A stretch of DNA of 5,586 bases from JAVEYA01 sp034003745 (GTDB lineage Bacteria; Bacillota; Peptococcia; DRI-13; PHAD01). Below are positions 1 through 5,586 of this stretch, one piece after another. The stretch lies in contig JAVEYA010000131.1 of the NCBI GenBank assembly GCA_034003745.1, positions 1 to 5,586 of the forward strand. The letters run 5' to 3'. The position numbers and the translations under genes are program-made. The notes beneath the pieces were generated by a model. The model had not been told where the DNA came from. It saw only the letters and a list, made by a program, of their open reading frames with translations, and made no database searches. The number at the start of each line of letters is the position of its first letter. The stretch's first letter is position 1.

Positions 1-282
1 TTTCCCCCAGGCGGCGCGTTCCCCCTTAGATACTTTGGCGTATCCGTAACCGGGCAAATCCACAAAGTACCAGGATGCGTTAATATGATAAAAATTCAGA
101 GCCCGGGTTTTGCCCGGCTGGCTGCTGGTCCGGGCTAGATTTTTGCGGTTAAGAAATTTATTGATCAAAGAGGACTTCCCGACATTGGAACGTCCGAGTA
201 AAGCGATTTCAGGCTCATTGGCGTCCGGGTATTGGGCGGGAGATACCGCGCTGATACAGTATTCGGCGGAAGTAATTTTCAT
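1..282 (-). CDS. engB: Ribosome biogenesis GTPase EngB/YsxC (5' part, truncated by window edge)
   Basis: This is the N-terminal 94 codons of a TrmE-Era-EngA-EngB-Septin-like GTPase. The family (YihA/YsxC) acts in the cytoplasm in late 50S subunit assembly and is often essential. Visible signatures are the G1 P-loop GRSNVGKSS at residues 30-38, a G2-region threonine in QPGKTR at about 55-60, and the G3 motif DLPGYGYAKV at about 75-84, which is characteristic of EngB. The G4 and G5 motifs lie beyond the window edge, so about half of the usual roughly 195 residues is missing only because of the window. The ATG at 282-280 overlaps the lon stop codon as ATGA, and a modest AAAAGG site lies about nine bases upstream inside lon. 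Translation is therefore probably coupled to lon. The lon-engB neighbourhood matches B. subtilis lonA-ysxC. Confidence 0.96.
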   Translation of the reverse strand, partial: MKITSAEYCISAVSPAQYPDANEPEIALLGRSNVGKSSLINKFLNRKNLARTSSQPGKTRALNFYHINASWYFVDLPGYGYAKVSKGERAAWGK

Positions 283-2612
283 ACGGGGGTACCTTTTTCC
301 AGGGCAATATTCAATACTTCATCCATATGGTCCACCAACACAAATTCCAAATCTTTTTTGATATTGGCCGCGACATCTTCGAGGTCTTTTTTATTTTCCG
401 CCGGCAGGATAATGATTCTGCAGCCGGCCCGGTGGGCGGCCATGACTTTTTCCTTGATCCCGCCTACCGGTAGCACCCTGCCCCTTAAAGTGATTTCCCC
501 GGTCATTGCTACTTCCCGCCGCACCTTACGCCCGCTCAGAGCCGAGGCCAGCGTAGTGGCCATGGTGATCCCCGCCGACGGCCCATCCTTGGGAATGGCG
601 CCTTCGGGTACATGGATATGAATATCATATTTTTCGTGGAAGCCTTCTTCGATGCCTAAGTCCTGGGTACGGGAGCGAATATAGGTATAGCCGGCCTGGG
701 CCGATTCCTTCATGACATCGCCGAGTTTGCCGGTTAGAAGAAGCGTTCCTTTGCCTTTCATCAGGGTTACCTCAATATGCAAAACATCGCCGCCCACCTC
801 GGTCCAGGCCAGGCCGGTAGAAACCCCGACCATATTTTCCTTTTCCGAGATGCCGAAACGGTAACGCGGTATCCCCAGATATTTTTCGAGATTGCGTGCG
901 GAAATAATGACTTTTTTCTGGGAACCCTCGGCGATGATCTTGGCGGCCTTACGGCATAAGCCGGCCAGTTCCCGTTCCAGGCTGCGCACCCCGGCTTCCC
1001 GGGTGTAGCCGCGAATGACTTTTAAGAGGGTATCCCCTCTTAATTCCAGCTGAGTTTTCTTCAGCCCATGCTCGATTAGCTGTTTAGGCAATAGGTACCG
1101 GGAGGCGATATTCAATTTTTCATCTTCCGTATAGCCCGAGATAGGGATGAGCTCCATCCTGTCCAACAGGGGCCGGGGAATATTATAGGCCACATTGGCC
1201 GTGGTGATAAACAAAACCTGGGACAAATCGAAAGGCACTTCCAGGTAGTGATCGCTGAAACTGTTGTTCTGCTCCGGGTCCAATACTTCCAAGAGCGCTG
1301 CGGAAGGATCTCCCCGAAAATCCATACTCATCTTATCGACTTCATCCAGGAGGAAGACCGGATTCTTGGTACCGGCGTTTTTCAGCCCCTGCACGATCCG
1401 GCCGGGCATGGCGCCGACATAAGTACGCCGGTGTCCCCGTATTTCCGCTTCATCACGGACGCCGCCCAGGGACATCCGCACAAATTTACGTCCCAAAGCC
1501 CGGGCAATGGATTTACCCAGGGAGGTCTTCCCTACGCCGGGAGGTCCGACAAAGCAAATGATGGGACCTTTGATTTTCTCGGTGAGCTTCCGGACTGCCA
1601 AATACTCCAGGATTCTTTCTTTGGCTTTCTTTAAGCCGTAATGGTCTTCGTTCAGGATGCCTTCGGCATTTTTGATATCGATTATGTCTTCGGTTTGCTT
1701 ATTCCAGGGCATGGCCAAGAGCCAGTCCAGATAATTCCTGATTACCGCGGATTCCGCCACCATCGGCGGCATTTTCTCCAGGCGCTCGAGCTCTTTGACG
1801 GCTTTCTCGTTGACTTCTTCCGGCAGACCCGCATCCTTAATTTTTTGACGGTACTCGTCAATCTCCGCGCCCTTGTCGTCCCGGTCCCCCAATTCTTTTT
1901 GAATGGCTTTCATCTGTTCTCTGAGATAATATTCTTTCTGCGTCTTTTCCATCTGCTTGCGGACCCGCATATTGATTTTCCGTTCAATCTCCAGAATCTC
2001 AATTTCCCCTGCGATAATGCCGGCCAGTTTTTCCAGCCTGAGCTTGATATCCACCGCTTCCAACAGCGCCTGCTTCTCGGGTATTTTTAAATTCAGATGG
2101 GCAGCAATTAAATCCGTCAGACGGTTCGGTTCCTCAATGGTTACAATGCTGACCACTGTTTCCGGCGCCAGTTTCTTGCCCAATTTCACATACTGCTCGA
2201 ACTGGTAGATCAAATTTCTCACCAGAGCGGAAATCTCCGGCGTCTTTTCGGCGTCTCCGGGATATTCCTCTATCTCTACCTTATAAAAAGGCTCCGCTTC
2301 CACATATTCGACAATTTTACCCCGGTGCAGCCCTTCCACCAGGACGCGGATCGTGCCCCCCGGCAGTTTTAAAAGCTGTTTTACTTCCACCACTGTGCCG
2401 ATTTCATAAATATCGCCGGCTTCCGGCTCGTCCATCTGGGCGTCTTTTTGTGTCGCTAAAAATATTTCCCGATCGTGAAGCATCGCGTTTTCCAGCGCGC
2501 TGATGGATTTTTCCCGGCCTACATCCAGGTGAATAACCATATAGGGGAATACTAAAACACCGCGCAGCGGCAGCAGCGGTAGAGATTTTTTGAATTTCTT
2601 GATTTGTTTCAT
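279..2612 (-). CDS. lon: ATP-dependent protease Lon (LonA type), full length
   Basis: A 777-residue cytosolic AAA+ serine protease that degrades misfolded and regulatory proteins; the length fits the family (B. subtilis LonA 774, E. coli Lon 784). An N-terminal substrate-binding domain opens with LPLLPLRGVLVFPYMV at residues 11-26. A helical, coiled-coil-prone stretch spans about 185-280 and contains KEYYLREQMKAIQKELGD. The AAA+ module has Walker A GPPGVGKT at 356-363, Walker B VFLLDEVDK at 419-427, sensor-1 Asn473 and a sensor-2 region GVRSLER near 541-547. The C-terminal protease domain has the catalytic Ser679 in PKDGPSAG and Lys722 in GGIKEK, the same residue numbers as the E. coli dyad. 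No key residue is missing. The ATG at 2612 is supported by GAGGAGG (2630-2624), 11 bases upstream. Its own extended -10 promoter precedes it. No CIRCE-like or CtsR-like repeat is seen upstream. It runs into engB with a four-base overlap. Confidence 0.98.
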   Translation of the reverse strand: MKQIKKFKKSLPLLPLRGVLVFPYMVIHLDVGREKSISALENAMLHDREIFLATQKDAQMDEPEAGDIYEIGTVVEVKQLLKLPGGTIRVLVEGLHRGKIVEYVEAEPFYKVEIEEYPGDAEKTPEISALVRNLIYQFEQYVKLGKKLAPETVVSIVTIEEPNRLTDLIAAHLNLKIPEKQALLEAVDIKLRLEKLAGIIAGEIEILEIERKINMRVRKQMEKTQKEYYLREQMKAIQKELGDRDDKGAEIDEYRQKIKDAGLPEEVNEKAVKELERLEKMPPMVAESAVIRNYLDWLLAMPWNKQTEDIIDIKNAEGILNEDHYGLKKAKERILEYLAVRKLTEKIKGPIICFVGPPGVGKTSLGKSIARALGRKFVRMSLGGVRDEAEIRGHRRTYVGAMPGRIVQGLKNAGTKNPVFLLDEVDKMSMDFRGDPSAALLEVLDPEQNNSFSDHYLEVPFDLSQVLFITTANVAYNIPRPLLDRMELIPISGYTEDEKLNIASRYLLPKQLIEHGLKKTQLELRGDTLLKVIRGYTREAGVRSLERELAGLCRKAAKIIAEGSQKKVIISARNLEKYLGIPRYRFGISEKENMVGVSTGLAWTEVGGDVLHIEVTLMKGKGTLLLTGKLGDVMKESAQAGYTYIRSRTQDLGIEEGFHEKYDIHIHVPEGAIPKDGPSAGITMATTLASALSGRKVRREVAMTGEITLRGRVLPVGGIKEKVMAAHRAGCRIIILPAENKKDLEDVAANIKKDLEFVLVDHMDEVLNIALEKGTPV

Positions 2613-2655
2613 ATTTTTGTCTGCCTCCTCTGTCCTGCTATTTCTCCTAAACTAG

Positions 2656-2664
2656 ATTTTACCA
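2656..2664 (-). promoter_or_regulatory. Putative sigma-A extended -10 promoter for lon-engB
   Basis: On the minus strand the bases TGGTAAAAT (2664-2656) form an extended -10 element: TG, one base, then TAAAAT, a one-mismatch version of TATAAT. At 17-base spacing the -35 position reads CCCTTT, which is poor, so the TG extension would have to compensate. A start about seven bases downstream would give a leader of roughly 35 bases containing the strong GAGGAGG ribosome site of lon. The element follows directly after the terminator of lonB, as expected for the start of a new transcription unit. The call rests on motif inspection only. Confidence 0.55.
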
Positions 2665-2674
2665 TATATTCATC

Positions 2675-2740
2675 AAAAAAAGGGAAGGTACGAGCGCAAA
2701 TTTAGGACAATCTTCGACATCGTGATTGCGCCCCTACCTT
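2675..2740 (-). terminator. Intrinsic terminator downstream of lonB
   Basis: Reading the minus strand, the arm AAGGTAGGGGCGCAA (2740-2726) pairs with TTGCGCTCGTACCTT (2699-2685). Fifteen positions align with one mismatch and one G-U pair. CCC and a run of seven T (2681-2675) follow. The 26-base loop contains a second small hairpin, CAATC (2728-2724) with GATTG (2712-2708), with an extra CG/CG step inside it, so the effective loop is shorter. It starts about 30 bases after the lonB stop, which fits a Rho-independent terminator that isolates lonB from lon. Confidence 0.8.
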
Positions 2741-2770
2741 GATTTCGCGGCTCTCTTCCGACGATTTCCC

Positions 2771-4438
2771 TTAGGATATCTTGGGGCAAGCCGTATCTAC
2801 CGGCGGGGCGTCTCTAATGATGGCCTGTTCAATAGCGTCTTCCAGATAAGCAATCGGGGTAATTTTAATCCCTTTAATCTCGGCCAGCACGGACTGCCAG
2901 TTCTCCTGAGGAATCAGGACCCGGTTGGCTCCCGCCAGTTTGGCGGCTTCAATTTTGGCCAAAATTCCTCCCACAGGTTTGATGTAGCCGCGGATGGAAA
3001 CCTCTCCGGTCATAGCAATCTTATTGTCAATGGGTAGTCCATGCACCGCCGAATAAATCGCTACCGCGATGGTGACCCCGGCGGAAGGCCCGTCTGTGGG
3101 AATACCCCCGGGGAAATTAACATGGATATCGTAATTGCTGCAATCCAGATTCATTCTGTGCCGTAAAACGGTCATCACGTTTTCCACCGAGCTGCGGGCC
3201 ATGCTTTTTCTTCTTTTGGTCTGCCCGTTGCCCATACTATGCATTTCCTCTTCTTCCACAATCCCGGTGATAACGATTTTACCGGAATGCTCACTAGCGG
3301 GAATAACGCATACTTCAATCTCTAAAAGCATACCCAGATTGGGCCCGTACACAGCCAGGCCGTTGACCTGCCCTATCTGTGGCGCCAGCGGCACCTTCTT
3401 ATCCGGCCGCGGCGAATATTGTCCGCAGTTGATTACCCATTCGATGTTGGCGCTTTTGATTTCTTTTTCGCCTTTCATAAAGACGACGCCGGCGGCGATT
3501 TGGATGATGTTGACGGCTTCCCGCCCGTTTGTGGCATATTTGACCAATACATTCAGGGCTTCCTCACTAATAGAAGCGCCGATTTTTCGGGCGGCTTTTT
3601 CTCCGATAATATAGATTTCCTGGGGCAGGAGGCTGCGGAAATAAATTTCCACGCAACGCGAACGCACCGCCGCCGGAATTTCCTGGGGCTGCCGGGTAGT
3701 CGCCGCAATCAGGCGAAAATCGGCAGGCAGGCCGTGCTGAAAGATATCGTGAATATGCCCGGGAATGTTGGCGTCCTCCGCGTTATAATAAGCGCTCTCC
3801 AATAAAACCTTGCGGTCTTCAAGCACCTTCAGCAGCTTATTGATTTGAATCGGATGCAGCTCCCCGATTTCGTCGATGAACAAAATCCCGCCATGGGCCT
3901 TGGTGACCGCGCCGGGCTTAGGCTGCGGGATGCCGGCTATGCCCATGGCCCCTGCGCCCTGATAAATGGGGTCATGTACTGAGCCGATCAGCGGGTCGGC
4001 GATACCGCGCTCGTCAAAGCGGGAGGTAGCGCCGTCCACTTCCAGGAACTTGGATTCTTCGTTAAAAGGAGACAGCGTATTCTTTTTGGCTTTTTCCAGG
4101 ACCAGACGGGCGGCCGCTGTCTTGCCCACGCCGGGGGGGCCGTAAATAATCACATGCTGGGGATTCGGTCCGCATAGGGCGGCCTGCAGCGCCTGAATGC
4201 CTTCTTCCTGTCCGACAATATCTTCAAATGTCGTGGGGCGTGTTCTTTCGGCCAGGGGATCGGAGAGCTTAACCCGGCGCATTTTTTCCAGCTTCTCCAG
4301 CTCTTTCTTGGATTCTTTGCTAACTGCTGTCTTATTCCCTTGCTGGCCTTTCAACAAGTTCAAAAAATATAACCCAATGACCACAGAAAAGAAAATCTGG
4401 ATCATCATAAAAAAACCCCCAAAGCCCATGTCTCCCAC
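2771..4438 (-). CDS. lonB: Membrane-anchored ATP-dependent protease LonB (sporulation-associated Lon paralogue)
   Basis: A 555-residue AAA+ protease from the chosen GTG start (B. subtilis LonB is 552). It lacks the large LonA N-terminal domain and instead begins with one hydrophobic helix, about residues 10-29 (MMIQIFFSVVIGLYFLNLL), predicted to tether it to the membrane. A charged linker follows. The AAA+ domain has YGPPGVGKT with Walker A at about 100-107, the LonB-typical RFDERGIADPLIGSVHDP segment, Walker B ILFIDEIGE with Asp189/Glu190, and a sensor-2 region NGREAVN near 304-310. The protease domain has Ser452 in PTDGPSAG and Lys495 in VGGILAKIEAAK, so the Ser-Lys dyad is intact. GTG at 4438 is preferred because AAGGAG lies eight bases upstream and the product then matches family length. 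The frame stays open to a TTG at 4576, but that extension has no ribosome site and no family counterpart. In B. subtilis lonB is transcribed in the forespore by sigma-F. I found no convincing sigma-F promoter here. Confidence 0.95.
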   Translation of the reverse strand: MGDMGFGGFFMMIQIFFSVVIGLYFLNLLKGQQGNKTAVSKESKKELEKLEKMRRVKLSDPLAERTRPTTFEDIVGQEEGIQALQAALCGPNPQHVIIYGPPGVGKTAAARLVLEKAKKNTLSPFNEESKFLEVDGATSRFDERGIADPLIGSVHDPIYQGAGAMGIAGIPQPKPGAVTKAHGGILFIDEIGELHPIQINKLLKVLEDRKVLLESAYYNAEDANIPGHIHDIFQHGLPADFRLIAATTRQPQEIPAAVRSRCVEIYFRSLLPQEIYIIGEKAARKIGASISEEALNVLVKYATNGREAVNIIQIAAGVVFMKGEKEIKSANIEWVINCGQYSPRPDKKVPLAPQIGQVNGLAVYGPNLGMLLEIEVCVIPASEHSGKIVITGIVEEEEMHSMGNGQTKRRKSMARSSVENVMTVLRHRMNLDCSNYDIHVNFPGGIPTDGPSAGVTIAVAIYSAVHGLPIDNKIAMTGEVSIRGYIKPVGGILAKIEAAKLAGANRVLIPQENWQSVLAEIKGIKITPIAYLEDAIEQAIIRDAPPVDTACPKIS

Positions 4439-4446
4439 AATGCTTA

Positions 4447-4452
4447 CTCCTT
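4447..4452 (-). promoter_or_regulatory. Ribosome binding site that fixes the lonB start
   Basis: AAGGAG on the minus strand (4452-4447) sits eight bases before the GTG at 4438-4436. An in-frame ATG four codons in (4429-4427) has only GGGAG three bases away, which is too close to work. Upstream in-frame ATG codons at 4540 and 4489 and the TTG at 4576 have weak or no purine-rich sites. This makes GTG the best-supported initiator. Confidence 0.75.
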
Positions 4453-4536
4453 TTTGCTCACGGTTTGTTACTAGCTTTCCCGTTATCATTTCTTTTATCC
4501 CGCCAAAGAGGCCGGTAAAAAAGTAAAAATTTGACC

Positions 4537-4565
4537 TCATGCTTTCAGCAACAACGGGAATACTA
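4537..4565 (+). promoter_or_regulatory. Candidate forespore (sigma-G-like) promoter of the SASP gene
   Basis: The plus strand carries TCATG (4537-4541), 17 bases, then AATACTA (4559-4565). Against the B. subtilis sigma-G pattern GHATR-N18-CATNHTA this is 4 of 5 and 6 of 7 positions, with spacing one base short. A start near 4572 would give a leader of about 25 bases ending in the SASP ribosome site, plausible for an ssp gene. An overlapping alternative, GTAAA-N18-CATGCTT (about 4515-4544), scores equally, so the exact promoter is not resolved. SASP genes are generally sigma-G (and sometimes sigma-F) dependent, which motivates the assignment. Confidence 0.35.
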
Positions 4566-4596
4566 ACGATGAGCAAAAAATAAGGGGGAAAATAAA

Positions 4597-4764
4597 ATGG
4601 CTAAGATTATGTCGCCCGCTTTAAAAACGGCAATCGCCAAAGAGCTGGGTGTTTTCAGCCCTCAGGTGGCCGGCGGTGATTTCGGAGAGGTTTCTTCCCG
4701 GGATTGCGGCAATATGATCAAAACCGCCGTTCAAATGGCGGAAAGCCGTATCGGCCGAAAGTAA
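4597..4764 (+). CDS. Small acid-soluble spore protein, alpha/beta type, SspF-like
   Basis: A 55-residue protein starting MAKIMSPALK. It has the two conserved alpha/beta-SASP blocks: a first helix AIAKELGV at about residues 12-19 and a second block FGEVSSRDCGNMIKTAVQMAE at about 29-49. The latter resembles the GWGEIRARDAGNMVKRAIEIAE region of B. subtilis SspF, and the length is close to SspF (61). Proteins of this family coat DNA in the forespore, protect it from UV and chemical damage, and are degraded at germination by the GPR protease. The ATG at 4597 is supported by AAGGGGG eight bases upstream; an alternative ATG at 4609 lacks a site. The family's glutamate at the GPR cleavage position (as in YELAKDLG of SspF) is alanine here (Ala12 in KTAIAKELG), and a cysteine (Cys37) replaces the usual small residue in the second block. 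The gene is divergent from lonB and convergent with clpX, so it forms a separate, probably monocistronic unit. Confidence 0.88.
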   Translation: MAKIMSPALKTAIAKELGVFSPQVAGGDFGEVSSRDCGNMIKTAVQMAESRIGRK

Positions 4765-4796
4765 CTGCAGGCTGATTATCCCCTAAATACGCTCAG

Positions 4797-4821
4797 AAGG
4801 CCGGGCAATTTGCCCGGCCTT
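4797..4821. terminator. Shared hairpin terminator between the SASP gene and clpX
   Basis: A perfect ten-pair stem AAGGCCGGGC (4797-4806) / GCCCGGCCTT (4812-4821) with the loop AATTT lies in the 67-base gap between two convergent genes. On the plus strand it is followed by TCTAATTTCATT, a moderately T-rich tail, so it is the better terminator for the SASP gene. On the minus strand the bases after the stem (CTGAGCG) are not T-rich, so clpX termination would rely on the GC-rich stem and its flanking TT. Position and symmetry suggest bidirectional use. Confidence 0.8.
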
Positions 4822-4831
4822 TCTAATTTCA

Positions 4832-5586
4832 TTATGCGGTTTCTTCTTTTTTCTTCTTACGCTCGCTAGTCGTAACCAGGAGCGGTTCTTCACTGTTCTT
4901 AACGCATTCCTTGGTAACAATACATTTATTGATATCCCCACGGGAGGGGATTTCATACATGACGTCCTTCATCAGGTTCTCTACGATGGCCCTGAGACCC
5001 CGCGCCCCGGTGTTTCTTTTGATTGCCTCAGTGGCAATTTCCTGCAGCGCGTCGGGTTTGAATTCCAGGCTGACATTATCCAGTTCCAGGAATTTCTGAT
5101 ATTGCTTCACCAGAGCGTTTTTGGGCTCGGTGAGAATGCGGACCAGCGCTTCTTCGTTTAAGGCGTCCAGCGTCACAACCACTGGCAGGCGTCCCACAAA
5201 TTCAGGAATCAGTCCGTATTTAATCAAGTCAATCGGCAGGATTTTATCCAATATCTCGCCGATTTTGACCTCTTGTTTCCCTTTGATATCGGCGCCAAAG
5301 CCCAAGACTTTTTTACCGACGCGGTTATGGATAATCTTGTCGATGCCTTCAAAAGCGCCGCCGCAGATAAAGAGAATATTGGTCGTATCCAGCTGGATGA
5401 ACTCCTGGTGGGGATGCTTACGTCCGCCCTGGGGCGGTACGGAGGCTACCGTCCCTTCCAGAATTTTCAGCAGGGCCTGCTGGACGCCTTCGCCGGAAAC
5501 ATCCCTGGTAATCGAGGGATTCTCCGATTTCCGGGCGATTTTATCGATTTCATCAATATAGACAATGCCTTTCTCGGCCTTTTCCA
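4832..5586 (-). CDS. clpX: ATP-dependent Clp protease ATP-binding subunit ClpX (3' part, truncated by window edge)
   Basis: The C-terminal 250 complete codons of the ClpX unfoldase, the hexameric AAA+ partner that feeds substrates into ClpP; roughly 60 percent of a usual 420-residue protein. Numbered from the first complete codon, it shows Walker B GIVYIDEIDK with Asp11/Glu12, the RKH pore loop at 55-57 (GGRKHPHQEF), a sensor-1 region TTNILFICGG at 67-76, the ClpP-docking loop LGFG at 94-97, the arginine finger in PEFVGRLP (Arg132) and sensor-2 GARGLR at 193-198. The tail is lysine-rich (SERKKKKEETA), as in many ClpX proteins. The zinc-binding N-domain and Walker A lie outside the window. The frame is open through the right edge, so a TTG-initiated start near 5305 would be artificial. 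The docking loop implies a ClpP partner, probably encoded just upstream as in related genomes. Confidence 0.97.
   Translation of the reverse strand, partial: EKAEKGIVYIDEIDKIARKSENPSITRDVSGEGVQQALLKILEGTVASVPPQGGRKHPHQEFIQLDTTNILFICGGAFEGIDKIIHNRVGKKVLGFGADIKGKQEVKIGEILDKILPIDLIKYGLIPEFVGRLPVVVTLDALNEEALVRILTEPKNALVKQYQKFLELDNVSLEFKPDALQEIATEAIKRNTGARGLRAIVENLMKDVMYEIPSRGDINKCIVTKECVKNSEEPLLVTTSERKKKKEETA

Noticed and set aside
1248..2090. Long plus-strand open frames opposite lon (for example 1248-1634 and 1641-2090)
   Set aside because: They lie entirely antisense to a well-conserved lon, have no recognisable domains or ribosome sites, and are explained by the codon composition of the real gene.
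2613..2770. CIRCE or CtsR heat-shock operator upstream of lon
   Set aside because: I searched by eye for TTAGCACTC/GAGTGCTAA and tandem GGTCAAA heptads on both strands and found neither. The only strong inverted repeat is the terminator.
3135..3805. Plus-strand open frames opposite lonB
   Set aside because: They are antisense to conserved AAA+ and protease-domain coding sequence, with low-complexity translations and no family resemblance.
4527..4536. GGTCAAATTT on the minus strand as a sigma-F -10 element for lonB
   Set aside because: It fits nine of ten positions of GGnnAnAHTR, but no GYATA-like -35 lies about 15 bases upstream (the bases there read CGTTG). The nearest GTATT is 22 bases away, too far. 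A second weak match, GGATAAAAGA at 4500-4491, also lacks a -35.
4834..4862. A-rich lysine/glutamate codon run at the clpX 3' end as a programmed slippage site
   Set aside because: The run (up to six A) encodes the lysine-rich tail common in ClpX. It lies a few codons from the stop, with no downstream structure or alternative frame of interest.
4832..5305. A separate 157-residue gene starting at 5305
   Set aside because: The start would be an internal TTG within the LGFG docking loop of ClpX. The same frame continues open to the window edge with Walker B and pore-loop motifs, so this is one truncated clpX.

Overview
The window is a stretch of chromosomal proteostasis genes from an endospore-forming member of the Bacillota. 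Two things support this. It carries a membrane-anchored, LonB-type protease next to a classical Lon, in the same order as the Bacillus subtilis clpX-lonB-lonA-ysxC (engB) block. It also carries a small acid-soluble spore protein (SASP) gene. Base composition looks intermediate and balanced, unlike low-GC clostridia. I would guess a Peptococcaceae-like or Negativicutes-like spore former, but the sequence alone does not settle the lineage.

Layout from right to left, in the direction of transcription of the main (minus) strand: the 3' 250 codons of clpX (5586-4832, cut by the window edge); a short convergent spacer with a near-perfect GC-rich hairpin (4797-4821); a 55-codon alpha/beta-type, SspF-like SASP gene on the plus strand (4597-4764); a 158-bp divergent intergenic region (4439-4596); lonB (4438-2771, probably from a GTG start); a 158-bp gap (2613-2770) holding an intrinsic terminator followed at once by an extended -10 promoter; lon (2612-279); and the first 94 codons of engB/ysxC (282-1, cut by the window edge), which overlaps the lon stop by four bases (ATGA).

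Functionally, ClpX is the unfoldase of ClpXP, Lon is the soluble housekeeping and stress protease, LonB is its membrane-tethered sporulation-associated relative, and EngB is a GTPase for 50S ribosome assembly. The SASP would coat forespore DNA. The regulatory layout separates the genes into units: lon-engB looks like one coupled operon with its own vegetative-type promoter. lonB is closed off by its own terminator. The SASP gene is inserted divergently between clpX and lonB and ends at a shared terminator facing clpX. Apart from this inserted spore gene and its unusual protease-site region, the window is ordinary core genome. I saw no mobile element, CRISPR array, RNA gene or novel defence-like system.
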